DNA from: Pseudarthrobacter phenanthrenivorans
Lineage (GTDB): Bacteria > Actinomycetota > Actinomycetes > Actinomycetales > Micrococcaceae
NCBI RefSeq assembly: GCF_000813845.1
Contig: NZ_JWTB01000003.1
Location: 19,964 to 83,963, forward strand
Length of the DNA stretch: 64,000 nt
Direction: 5' to 3'
In this document: positions 16,100 to 23,843 of the stretch, piece after piece
Position numbering within the stretch: position 1 is the first letter of the stretch
How the letters are laid out: the number at the start of each line of letters is the position of its first letter
Notes under the pieces: generated by a model
Seen by the model: only the letters and a program-made list of their open reading frames with translations
Databases searched by the model: none
What the model was told of the DNA's origin: nothing
Made by a program: the position numbers and the translations under genes

Positions 16100-17611
16100 A
16101 TGCAGTTCTTCGCGTATTCTTCAGAAATGTCGCCTTCAAGCTGGAACAGGGACGTTTCCCAGCCGCCGTCCGCCTCGTCCACGGACCTTGATGTCATTTC
16201 CCTGGGCCGCCGTGTCCGCCATCTGCGCAAGCAGGCCGGGCTGACGCTCGATGACTTGAGCGCCGCCGTCGGAACTGCCCCGAGCCAGCTGAGCCTGATC
16301 GAAAACGGCAAACGCGAACCGAAGCTGACCCTGCTCCAGCACCTTGCGGCGGCGCTCAACGTCAGCATTGACCAACTGCTCGGGGCGGAGCCGCCCAGCC
16401 GCCGGGCCGCCCTGGAAATCGAGCTGGAACGGTACCAGCGCGGCCCGCTCTACGAGTCCCTGGACCTGCCCAAAATCCGCATCAGTTCACGGCTTCCGCT
16501 GGATGTACTGGAGGCCCAGGTGGGGCTGCTGCACGAGCTCGAACGGAAGATGAACGAACAGGTGGCCACCCCCGAGGAAGCCCGCCGCGCCAACGGTGAA
16601 CTGCGGGCCATGATGCGGGAGCGCGGCAACTACTTCCCGGAGTACGAGGCTGAGGCGCAGAAGGTCCTCAAGGAGGTGGGCTACACCACCGGTCCGTTGA
16701 GCCAGCACGTCATCGCGGACATCGCCGCGCACCTCGGTTTCACCCTGCACCACGTGGGCGATCTGCCCCATTCCACCCGGTCAGTGACCGATTTGAAGAA
16801 CCGCAGAATTTACCTGACGCAGAGCCAGCGGCAGGACCACGACCCCCGCTCGGTGCTGCTGCAGGCCCTGGGCCACTACGTCCTGGGCCACGAAACCCCG
16901 CGGAACTACGGCGACTTCCTGGCCCAGCGGGTGGCCACCAACTATTTCGCCGCCGCCCTGCTGCTGCCCGAGCAGGCCACAGTGGAATTTCTGCAAAAAG
17001 CCAAAGCGGCCAAGGAAATTGCCGTGGAGGACATCCGGGACGCATTCGCCGTGTCCTACGAGACCGCAGCCCACCGCTTCACCAACCTGGCCACGAAGCA
17101 CCTTGGCATCACCACACATTTCCAGAAGACCCACCAGAGCGGCATCATCTACAAGGCGTATGAGAACGACGGCGTGAACTTCCCGCAGGACCACACCGGC
17201 GCCATCGAGGGCCAGCCGTCGTGCAAAGCCTGGACGTCGCGGGCCGTGTTCGACGTCCCGGACAAGTTCAGCGCCTACAGCCAGTACACCGACACCCCGT
17301 CCGGCACGTACTGGTGCACGGCCCGCACCGAGCGCTCACCCTCCGGGGAGTTCTCACTGAGCATCGGGGTGCCGTACCAGCACGTGAAGTGGTTCCGCGG
17401 ACGGGAGACCACCGCCCGGGCCACCTCCAACTGCCCCGACCCCACCTGCTGCAAACGGCCCCCCGCCGAGCTTGCCAGCCAGTGGGCCGGGAACGCCTGG
17501 CCCTCCGCCCGGGCCCACTCCCACCTGCTGGCCGCCATGCCGCCGGGCGCCTTCCCCGGCGTGGATGAGACCGAGGTGTACAGCTTCCTGCAGGCCCACT
17601 CCGGCTCATAG
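16100..17611 (+). CDS. ramB: XRE-family short-chain fatty-acid type regulator, RamB-like
   Basis: A 503-residue regulator. Residues 36-95 form an XRE helix-turn-helix (LGRRVRHLRKQAGLTLDDL, SQLSLIENGK). The middle (about 200-290) is an IrrE/DUF955-like domain, and the C-terminal part is the cysteine-containing DUF2083 region (CPDPTCCKRPPAE). This is the architecture of RamB, which represses acetate genes including aceA and aceB in Corynebacterium. Its divergent position next to aceA supports the same role. The IrrE metalloprotease motif HExxH reads QALGH (255-259), so proteolysis is unlikely and ligand sensing by acyl-CoA or a similar effector is inferred. Start 16100 is chosen because GGAAAG precedes it; ATG 16127 is possible. 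Confidence 0.9.
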   Translation: MQFFAYSSEMSPSSWNRDVSQPPSASSTDLDVISLGRRVRHLRKQAGLTLDDLSAAVGTAPSQLSLIENGKREPKLTLLQHLAAALNVSIDQLLGAEPPSRRAALEIELERYQRGPLYESLDLPKIRISSRLPLDVLEAQVGLLHELERKMNEQVATPEEARRANGELRAMMRERGNYFPEYEAEAQKVLKEVGYTTGPLSQHVIADIAAHLGFTLHHVGDLPHSTRSVTDLKNRRIYLTQSQRQDHDPRSVLLQALGHYVLGHETPRNYGDFLAQRVATNYFAAALLLPEQATVEFLQKAKAAKEIAVEDIRDAFAVSYETAAHRFTNLATKHLGITTHFQKTHQSGIIYKAYENDGVNFPQDHTGAIEGQPSCKAWTSRAVFDVPDKFSAYSQYTDTPSGTYWCTARTERSPSGEFSLSIGVPYQHVKWFRGRETTARATSNCPDPTCCKRPPAELASQWAGNAWPSARAHSHLLAAMPPGAFPGVDETEVYSFLQAHSGS

Positions 17612-17614
17612 GAA

Positions 17615-17826
17615 ACGCCCGATCAGCTCCTGCCGGTTTCCTCCCGACGCCCGATCAGCTCCTGCCGGTTTCGTCCCGACGCCCGATCACTTTCCTGTTG
17701 AAAGTGATCGGGCGTTTGGGTTTGAGCGGCCAAAAGTGATCGGGCGTTTGGGTTTGAGCGGCCAAAAGTAATCGGGCGTTTGGGTTGAGCGGCCAAAAGT
17801 GATCGGGCGTTTGGGTTTGAGCGGCC
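17615..17826. repeat. Tandem intergenic repeat array (two repeat units, four plus two copies)
   Basis: The gap after the RamB-like gene is built of repeats. Unit A (ACGCCCGATCAGCTCCTGCC and about 12 more bases) occurs at 17615 and 17647. Unit B, about 31 bases beginning AAAGTGATCGGGCGTTTGGG and ending GAGCGGCC, occurs at 17701, 17733, 17765 (one T deleted, one G to A) and 17796, a 30-32-base period without spacers; a decayed fifth copy runs into the end of the TAXI gene. A and B share a GATCGGGCGT core in opposite orientation. A related single copy is at 25679. Confidence 0.9.
17679..17715. terminator. Perfect 16-bp inverted repeat inside the array
   Basis: Arms 17679-17694 and 17700-17715 are perfect complements around a CTGTT loop, formed where unit A meets unit B. 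It lies between the convergent RamB-like and TAXI genes and would act as a bidirectional terminator. Confidence 0.6.
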
Positions 17827-17845
17827 AAAGGTGATGGCGCGTTGG

Positions 17846-18889
17846 TCAGCCGTGGAGCGTCCGGTAGGCGTTGCCCGCTGCCGGGTGCAGCGGGACGCCC
17901 GCGGTGTTGATGAGGCTTTCCGCGCTGAGGAACTGCACGCCCAGGCTGGACTGCGGGATGAGTTCGGCGGCAGAGTGCACCAACAGTTGGACGGTCCGCT
18001 CCACGGTGGCAGTGTCCAGGTCGCGGCGGCACAGGAGCAGGTTGGGTGCGCCCACCGTCCAGACGGCGGGGATGCCGGGATAGCTGCCCTCCGGAACCAG
18101 GACGCGGTCGTACAACCCGCCGTACCGCCGGCGAAGCTCCGGCAGCACGCTGGAAAGGTCCAGCAGGGCCAGCGCCACCTCCTGGGTGGCGGCGGCGATC
18201 GCCGCGGTGGGAACTCCGCCGGACCAAAACAGGGCATCCAACGTTCCGGCCTTGAGCGCGGCGATCCCGTCATTGAGGCCAAGGTTTTCGACGGCGGCTG
18301 TTCCGGCCGCGGGGACGGCGGCATCCGCTGAGGTGCCCAGCCCGGCTGCTTCGAGCAGGCGGGGAGTGGTCAGGGACGTCCCGGATCCGGGTTGGCCAAC
18401 CGCAACGCGTCGCCCCGCCAGCCCGGAAAGCTCCCGGATGCCGCTGTCTTTCCGGACTACGCAATGCACATAGTTTTCATACACCTTGCCAATGGCTGCG
18501 ATCCCCGCAGAATCCCCGCCGGGCTGGCCCGCAGCGTCGGCCAAAGCCACCGCGAAGGCGGCCCGCCCCGCCCGCAGCTCCGCAATGTTGTCCAGGCTCC
18601 CACCCGTGGCGACGGCCCGGGCATGGGCCGCCACTCCGTGGCGTTCCAGCGCCGTCGCCAGCAGGGTGGAGAACTCCAGGTAGAAACCGCCGGGTTCGCC
18701 GCCGGCCACCACCAGCTCCTCCGGCCGGTCCGCGCCGGTGCAGGCAGCAAGGGCAGGCGGCAGACAGGCGGCGAGTCCGACGGCGACGGCTGACTTCAGC
18801 ACGGACCGCCGCGCCGGCAGGGCGGTGCGGCAGCCGGGCGAACCAGGTGTGTCCGAAGCGGCAGGTTCACGCACGGGCACCACCCCCAC
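17846..18889 (-). CDS. TAXI family solute-binding lipoprotein
   Basis: A 347-residue TAXI-type TRAP solute-binding protein. The N-terminus has R27-R28 before a hydrophobic stretch and a lipobox LAAC with C50, so it is an exported lipoprotein, possibly by Tat. The mature part begins with the TAXI pattern VAGGEPGGFY and contains ATGGSLDNI and GSGTSLTT ligand-loop motifs. No TRAP permease (DctQM) is present nearby. It overlaps the end of the histidine kinase gene by 23 bases and is the last gene of the operon, which suggests that it presents a ligand to the kinase rather than feeding a TRAP permease. Start GTG 18889 is one of several GTGs (18883, 18880, 18874). Confidence 0.88.
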   Translation of the reverse strand: MGVVPVREPAASDTPGSPGCRTALPARRSVLKSAVAVGLAACLPPALAACTGADRPEELVVAGGEPGGFYLEFSTLLATALERHGVAAHARAVATGGSLDNIAELRAGRAAFAVALADAAGQPGGDSAGIAAIGKVYENYVHCVVRKDSGIRELSGLAGRRVAVGQPGSGTSLTTPRLLEAAGLGTSADAAVPAAGTAAVENLGLNDGIAALKAGTLDALFWSGGVPTAAIAAATQEVALALLDLSSVLPELRRRYGGLYDRVLVPEGSYPGIPAVWTVGAPNLLLCRRDLDTATVERTVQLLVHSAAELIPQSSLGVQFLSAESLINTAGVPLHPAAGNAYRTLHG

Positions 18890-20321
18890 CGGATTCAGGT
18901 CCCGGGGCCGGCCGGGCAGGCGGCGGAATGGGAAACAGGACGCGTGCCGACAGCCCGTGCGGTGACGCGTCAGCCAGCACCAGGCGCGCTCCGTTGGCGG
19001 CTGCGAGTTCGCCCACGATGGTCATGCCCAGCCCGGTCCCCGGGATTGAAGCATGCCGTGGGGACCGCCAAAACCTGGTGGCAGCCGAGGCGCGTTCGGC
19101 GGCGGAAAGCCCCGGACCGTCGTCGGAAATTTCGACGGCGACCGTGCCGGCTTCCTGCCGGACCGCTGCCGTCACGGTGGCGCCGGGCGCGTACTTGGTG
19201 GCGTTGGTGAGGAGTTCGCCGGCCATCTGGGCCAGCTCTGCGGGGTGGCACGCCACCAGGACCGGCGGCCGCGGGGGTGGCTCCAGCACCAGCCGGCAGC
19301 CGGTCTGCTCCGCCAGCGGTGCCGCCCGCTCGATTTCCCCCTGGAGGACGGGGAACGGGTCCATTGGCGGGGCCGGAGGCTGGTGCCCGGTGCCGGCCGC
19401 CCGCAGGGAGCCCTCGGACGCCCGGTGCTCCGCGGCGGCGAGCTTCAGCACGCCATCCAGGATCTCCTCCACCCGGTCCAGTTCGGCCACCGCCCGCCCG
19501 GCCGCGTCATGTTCCCGGTCGGTCTTCAGCTCGAGCTGGAGCAGGTCCAGCCGCAGCCGGAGCGCCCCCACCGGGTTCCGCAGCTGGTGCGACGCATCCG
19601 CGATCAACTGCCGCTGCGCCGCCATACTGGCGCTGACGGTGTTGGCCATGGCGGTGAAGGACCGGCTCAGTTCGCGCAGCTCCGGCGGCCCGTCCTCGGG
19701 CAGGCTTCCCGTCCGCCCGGTCCGTTCCAGTTCATGCACGGCCGAATCGAGCCGCAGCACCGGCCGCAGCACCCAGCCCGTGACCCGGGCGGCCCCCACC
19801 AGGAGCACGGCGGCCAGCACCAGGGCGGCAACCCCCACGCCCAGCCATCGCTCACGGAGTTTCTGCTGGGCCGCGTCGGCGTGGACGTCCAGGACCACGG
19901 CGCCCAGGACCTGGCTGGCGCTGCCGAAGGGACGGAAGATGACGCGGGGACCGGAACCGAAGGGCTCCAGCTGCTCCAGCGATGTGTTGCTGACGTTGAG
20001 CCGGGCCAGGGCCAGCGCGTTCTGCACATCGGGCCGGTCCGCCGGGAGGCCGCCGGAAGCCAGGGTCTGCTGCTGCACCCGCACCACGATGCCCTCGCCG
20101 TACAGGCCGGAGTAGGTGTCCATCTCCTGCTGCAGCCGCACCGTGTCCCCGTCGCCCGCGGCATCAAAGGCCACCTGCGCCAGCCGGTTCACGGATGCCG
20201 CCCGGTTGATCTGCAGCTCCTGCGTGAGCTCGCGGGACGCCGAACCCAGGATGGTGCCCGAGATCAGGAAGACCACCACCAGGCAGAGCACGCTGAGGAC
20301 ACCCAGCACCCGCAGCCTCAT
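18867..20321 (-). CDS. Sensor histidine kinase, TctE/QseC-like
   Basis: A 484-residue membrane kinase. TM1 is at about 5-25 and TM2 at about 160-182, enclosing an extracytoplasmic sensor of about 130 residues; a HAMP linker follows, then HisKA with H245 in DASHQLRNP, the N-box ELLTNATKYAP, DDGPGLS and GTGLGMTIV of the ATPase domain. The C-terminus is a Pro/Gly-rich tail. It starts four bases before the end of the response regulator (ATGA overlap), and its own end overlaps the TAXI gene. This order matches tricarboxylate-sensing TctDE systems, in which a periplasmic binding protein may signal through the kinase. The sensed compound is inferred to be an organic acid. Confidence 0.93.
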   Translation of the reverse strand: MRLRVLGVLSVLCLVVVFLISGTILGSASRELTQELQINRAASVNRLAQVAFDAAGDGDTVRLQQEMDTYSGLYGEGIVVRVQQQTLASGGLPADRPDVQNALALARLNVSNTSLEQLEPFGSGPRVIFRPFGSASQVLGAVVLDVHADAAQQKLRERWLGVGVAALVLAAVLLVGAARVTGWVLRPVLRLDSAVHELERTGRTGSLPEDGPPELRELSRSFTAMANTVSASMAAQRQLIADASHQLRNPVGALRLRLDLLQLELKTDREHDAAGRAVAELDRVEEILDGVLKLAAAEHRASEGSLRAAGTGHQPPAPPMDPFPVLQGEIERAAPLAEQTGCRLVLEPPPRPPVLVACHPAELAQMAGELLTNATKYAPGATVTAAVRQEAGTVAVEISDDGPGLSAAERASAATRFWRSPRHASIPGTGLGMTIVGELAAANGARLVLADASPHGLSARVLFPIPPPARPAPGPESGGGGARA

Positions 20322-20995
20322 CCGGACGCCGCCTCCACCCGGTACCCCACGCCGCGGACGTTGATGATGAAGCCGGGCTTCTGCAGTTTGGCCCGCAGCC
20401 CGGTGAGGTGGACGTCCAGGGACCGGGAGGACGCCAGGAAGGCATCACCCCAGAGCGCGTCCAGGATCTGTTCCCGGGTGACCACGGAGCCCGCGTGGCG
20501 TGCCAGCAGGGCCAGGAGCTCAAACTCCGTGGCGGTCAGGGGCAGGGGCGTGCCTGCCCTGGAAGCGGTGTGCCGGTTCAGGTCGATGGCAAGGTCGTCC
20601 AGCACAATGACGTCCTCCCGCGGTGTTCCGCGCTGCCGCCCCGCCCGCCGGGTCACGGCTTCGATCCGGGCCAGCAGTTCCACCAGTTTCACCGGCTTGA
20701 CCAGGTAGTCGTCCGCGCCCGAGCGGAGCCCCAGCACCACGCTGCGTTCGTCGTCGCGCGCTGTCAGGATCAGGATGGGGACGTCGGTGACCTGCCGGAG
20801 CTTGCGCAGCACCTCCAGGCCGTCCATGTCCGGCAGGCCCAGGTCCAGCAGGATCACCTGGAAGTCCCGGTGCGAGAGCAGCGCGTCTGCGCCGCGGGAG
20901 AGCCGCTGAGGGTGGTGCCCGGCGCTTTCGACGGCTGCGGCCAAGGCACCGGCCATGGCGTCGTCGTCCTCGACGATCAGCACGTCCATGGCCAT
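20318..20995 (-). CDS. OmpR/PhoB family response regulator, TctD-like
   Basis: A 225-residue regulator. The receiver domain has the acidic pocket EDDD (9-12), phosphoacceptor D51 in VILLDLGLPDMDG and the conserved lysine in VKPVKL; the C-terminal winged helix runs from about 130 (LTATEFELLALLARHAGSVV) to the end (RGVGYRV). It is the first gene of the RR-HK-TAXI operon and is divergent from the MHS transporter. A tandem direct repeat at 21121-21141 with 11-base periodicity in the shared gap suits binding by an OmpR-type dimer. MAMD at 20995 or MD at 20989 may be the start. Confidence 0.95.
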   Translation of the reverse strand: MAMDVLIVEDDDAMAGALAAAVESAGHHPQRLSRGADALLSHRDFQVILLDLGLPDMDGLEVLRKLRQVTDVPILILTARDDERSVVLGLRSGADDYLVKPVKLVELLARIEAVTRRAGRQRGTPREDVIVLDDLAIDLNRHTASRAGTPLPLTATEFELLALLARHAGSVVTREQILDALWGDAFLASSRSLDVHLTGLRAKLQKPGFIINVRGVGYRVEAASG

Positions 20996-21120
20996 CTTCC
21001 TTGCTGCTTTTCCTGTATGTCCGGTTCATCCCTGCCCCGTGAGATTACCGCGTGGCGCCAGGATATGCCCGACGGCGGCAGGCCCGGCAGGACAGGCAAG
21101 GGAACCCGGACTGCAAAACC

Positions 21121-21141
21121 TAAGGAAGTGTTAGGAAAGTG
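21121..21141. promoter_or_regulatory. Tandem direct repeat, candidate response-regulator binding site
   Basis: TAAGGAAGTG (21121-21130) and TAGGAAAGTG (21132-21141) are direct repeats 11 bases apart, i.e. one helical turn, the spacing typical of OmpR-family head-to-tail dimers. They lie in the 238-base gap between the response regulator and the MHS transporter, about 92 bases before the transporter start. The rest of the gap shows no clear promoter consensus. Confidence 0.55.
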
Positions 21142-21233
21142 CCGTCCGCGTTGGTTGTGCGGTGGATCACCCATACCGTGGATGGGGCCCTCCGGCGTCG
21201 GAGGCCGCCGTCACCACCAGGAGGAACTCACCG

Positions 21234-22628
21234 ATGAGCACCCAACAAACCGCGCCCCTGTCGGAGGCCGCCCAGACCCGCAGGGCGGTGGGCAACATCC
21301 TGAAGGGCTCCGCCGGCAACCTTGTGGAGTGGTACGACCTTTACGTCTACACCGTCTTCGCCGCCTACTTCCAGGCGCACTTCTTTAACTCCAAGGACGA
21401 GCTGCAGGCGGGGCTGGAAGCGATGGCCGTCTTCTCCACGTCGTTCCTCATGCGTCCCATCGGCGCCTGGTTCTTTGGCCGGTACGCCGACCGCAAGGGC
21501 CGCAAGGCCGCCCTGACGCTGAGCGTCACCATGATGTCCGCCGGTTCCTTCGGCATTGCCGTGCTGCCCACGCAGGACGTGATCGGGCTGTGGGCCATGA
21601 TCCTGCTGGTGCTCATCCGCGTGATCCAGGGCTTCTCCGTGGGCGGCGAATACGGCACCAGCGCCACCTATATGTCCGAGGCCGCCACCTCCAGGCGCCG
21701 CGGCTTCTTCTCCAGCTTCCAGTACGTCACGCTCGTGGGCGGCCAGATGATGGCCCTGCTGGTCCTGGTCATCCTGCAGAACGTGATGCCCAAGGGCGAC
21801 CTGAACGAGTGGGGCTGGCGGATCCCGTTCGCCATCGGCGGCGTTGCGGCCCTCGTGGTCCTGTGGCTGCGCCGCTCCATGGAGGAAACGGTCTCGGCCG
21901 AGCAGATCGAGGCAGCCAAGACCCCGGCGGTGGCCGGCCAGGCCCAGCCGGGCACCATGAAGCTGCTGTTCACCACCTACTGGAAGCCGCTGCTGGTCTG
22001 CATCGGCATTACCCTGGGCGGCACCGTGGCGTTCTACACCTACACCAACTTCATCCTGAAGTTCATGAACGATACGTCCGGCATCGCCAAGACCGACACG
22101 TCCGTGATCAACTTCTGGGCCCTGTTCATCTTCATGCTCCTGCAGCCCGTGTACGGCATCATCTCGGACAAGGTGGGCCGCAAGCCGCTGCTGCTCTGGT
22201 TCGGCATCACCGGTGTCCTGTTCACCTGGCCGCTGCTCTCCACGCTGGCCGGCACCAAGGATCCGTTCACCGCGTTCCTGCTGATGATGGGCGGCCTGCT
22301 GATCGTGGGCGGCTACACCTCCATCAACGCGCTGGTGAAGGCCGAGCTGTTCCCCGCCTCCATCCGCGCCCTGGGCGTGGGACTGGGCTACGCGATCGCC
22401 AACTCGCTGTTCGGCGGGACCGTTCCGCTGATTGGTGCGGCCTTCCAGAAGTCCGGCCAGGAGGAGCTGTTCTTCACCTACGTCACCGTGGCGATCGCCA
22501 TCTCGCTGCTGGTCTACATCTTCGCGCTGAAGAACAAGAAGGCCACGCACCTTGACGCGGAGCAGGGCCACGCCTGGGTGCAGGCCGGTGCCGGCGACGG
22601 ACAGGACAAGGACCGGCTCGGCGTCTAG
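21234..22628 (+). CDS. MFS transporter, metabolite:H+ symporter (MHS) family
   Basis: A 464-residue transporter with 12 predicted membrane segments. The opening GNLVEWYDLYVYTVFAAYF and the loop RPIGAWFFGRYADRKGRKAA are MHS signatures, as in KgtP (alpha-ketoglutarate), CitA (citrate) and ShiA. It therefore most likely brings in a carboxylate or related metabolite with protons. ATG 21234 has AGGAGG at correct spacing. It faces the TctDE-like operon, and the direct repeat in the shared promoter region suggests that the response regulator controls it. A strong terminator with T-run follows. The exact substrate is not readable; a di- or tricarboxylate is the best inference. Confidence 0.92.
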   Translation: MSTQQTAPLSEAAQTRRAVGNILKGSAGNLVEWYDLYVYTVFAAYFQAHFFNSKDELQAGLEAMAVFSTSFLMRPIGAWFFGRYADRKGRKAALTLSVTMMSAGSFGIAVLPTQDVIGLWAMILLVLIRVIQGFSVGGEYGTSATYMSEAATSRRRGFFSSFQYVTLVGGQMMALLVLVILQNVMPKGDLNEWGWRIPFAIGGVAALVVLWLRRSMEETVSAEQIEAAKTPAVAGQAQPGTMKLLFTTYWKPLLVCIGITLGGTVAFYTYTNFILKFMNDTSGIAKTDTSVINFWALFIFMLLQPVYGIISDKVGRKPLLLWFGITGVLFTWPLLSTLAGTKDPFTAFLLMMGGLLIVGGYTSINALVKAELFPASIRALGVGLGYAIANSLFGGTVPLIGAAFQKSGQEELFFTYVTVAIAISLLVYIFALKNKKATHLDAEQGHAWVQAGAGDGQDKDRLGV

Positions 22629-22660
22629 CGCCGGGGCCTGCTAGAGCACCTGGTCACCAG

Positions 22661-22709
22661 GGAGGCGTACGACGGCGGCTGCCCGGCCGCCGTCGTACGC
22701 CTCCTTTTT
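22661..22709 (+). terminator. Rho-independent terminator
   Basis: A perfect 18-bp stem (22661-22678 with 22687-22704), an 8-base loop and TTTTT directly after, on the plus strand. It ends the MHS transporter transcript. Confidence 0.92.
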
Positions 22710-22725
22710 GCGTTGCGGGGGAGTC

Positions 22726-23028
22726 CTAGCGGCGGATGCTCCGCCTGGCGGCCAGGAAGCCGTGCGCGGCGAACAGGCGCGGGAGCACGAGATAGACCGC
22801 CGTGGGAACAACCACCATGGTCAGGGCCATCGCCCGGAAGATGGGGTGCCAGTTTTCCATCAGGGGAGCGGCCACCATCATGCCGGTCGCCACAAGCGGA
22901 AAAATTGCCAGCCAGGTAATGGCGGCGCGGACATGGATCGATGGCGGCGCTGCCGGCGCCGGGGTCGCCGACGAGGGCGCGGACGGCTCGGCAATGGCCG
23001 GGGCTGCGGGCTGTGAAACAGTATCCAT
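22726..23028 (-). CDS. Small membrane protein with two membrane segments (DUF2798-like)
   Basis: A 100-residue protein: a Pro/Ala-rich N-terminus of about 32 residues, then two membrane segments (about 35-54, ITWLAIFPLVATGMMVAAP, and 64-84, IFRAMALTMVVVPTAVYLVL) and a basic tail. The two-TM pattern with a central Pro and TMVVVP resembles DUF2798 proteins, but I cannot confirm it. It is divergent from a TetR gene with an inverted repeat in between, so it is probably the regulator's main target. Function unknown. Confidence 0.75.
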   Translation of the reverse strand: MDTVSQPAAPAIAEPSAPSSATPAPAAPPSIHVRAAITWLAIFPLVATGMMVAAPLMENWHPIFRAMALTMVVVPTAVYLVLPRLFAAHGFLAARRSIRR

Positions 23029-23044
23029 GGAAACTCCAACTAGT

Positions 23045-23097
23045 TAGTTGCTTTTGCTTGCAATGACAATAAGCGCGCTCGGAAGCAATTGCAACTA
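23045..23097. promoter_or_regulatory. Candidate TetR operator between divergent genes
   Basis: TAGTTGCTTTTGC (23045-23057) and GCAATTGCAACTA (23085-23097) are inverted with 11 of 13 positions matching, including seven perfect outer bases. They flank the AT-rich centre of the 97-base gap between the small membrane protein and the TetR gene, where both promoters must lie. Confidence 0.5.
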
Positions 23098-23125
23098 CCT
23101 GGTTGGAATTGCGTAGACTGACGTC

Positions 23126-23740
23126 ATGGCATGGAACACGGAGCGGACCAAAGAGCTGCTGCTGGCGGCTGCAACGGAAGAGTTCAGCGCCAAGGGCCTG
23201 GCCGGCGCCCGGGTGGACCGCATCGCGGCGGCCGCAGGCGTCAACAAGGAACGCATTTACCAGTACTTCGGCAAAAAGGATGAGCTGTTCGACGCCGTCC
23301 TGGCCGCCGAAATGGTCCGGGTCATGACTGAAGTACCTATCAACGGCAGGGGGCCGGGGGCGTTCGGGGACTATGCCGGACGCCTCTTCGACCGGCACAC
23401 CACCGATGGCGTCCTGCCCAGGCTCCTGTTCTGGGAAGGTCTGGAACGGGGCGGCGAGACTGTCAGCCGTGCCACCCGGTCCGACCATTGCGCCATCAAG
23501 GTGGGCCAGGTCCTGGACGTCCTGCCCGGGATCGACCGGACCGACGCCGCGGACCTGTTGATCACCGTCATCACCCTGTGTGACGGCTGGCCGGTCCTTC
23601 CCCAGATCGACACCCTCCTGGCGGGCAGCAGCGAAGACCGCACCACCCGCCGTCGTGCATTTATCGTGCGCACCGCAACCCTGCTCGCTGAAGCCCTGAC
23701 AGCCGAGGCAGCGGCCGTGCCGCAAGCCGCGCGTCGCTAA
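23126..23740 (+). CDS. TetR/AcrR family transcriptional regulator
   Basis: A 204-residue TetR regulator. The helix-turn-helix covers about residues 8-52 (KELLLAAATEEFSAKG, RIAAAAGVNKERIYQYFGKK) and the rest is a helical ligand domain with WEGLERG. The wording KERIYQYFGKKDELFDAVL is typical of regulators controlling small exporters or dehydrogenases. It faces the small two-TM protein across an inverted repeat and probably represses both. No effector can be named. Confidence 0.9.
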   Translation: MAWNTERTKELLLAAATEEFSAKGLAGARVDRIAAAAGVNKERIYQYFGKKDELFDAVLAAEMVRVMTEVPINGRGPGAFGDYAGRLFDRHTTDGVLPRLLFWEGLERGGETVSRATRSDHCAIKVGQVLDVLPGIDRTDAADLLITVITLCDGWPVLPQIDTLLAGSSEDRTTRRRAFIVRTATLLAEALTAEAAAVPQAARR

Positions 23741-23843
23741 GCGGACCGTTCCTCCGGGGGAGCGGGCCTGGGAAGGCGGCCAGGGCGGGCGGACTATATT
23801 GGCCATGTCAGCACACCACCACAAACGCGGGAGTCTGCCACCC

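Noticed and set aside
17615..17826. CRISPR array
   Set aside because: Repeats follow each other without unique spacers, and unit lengths vary by deletion; no cas genes nearby.
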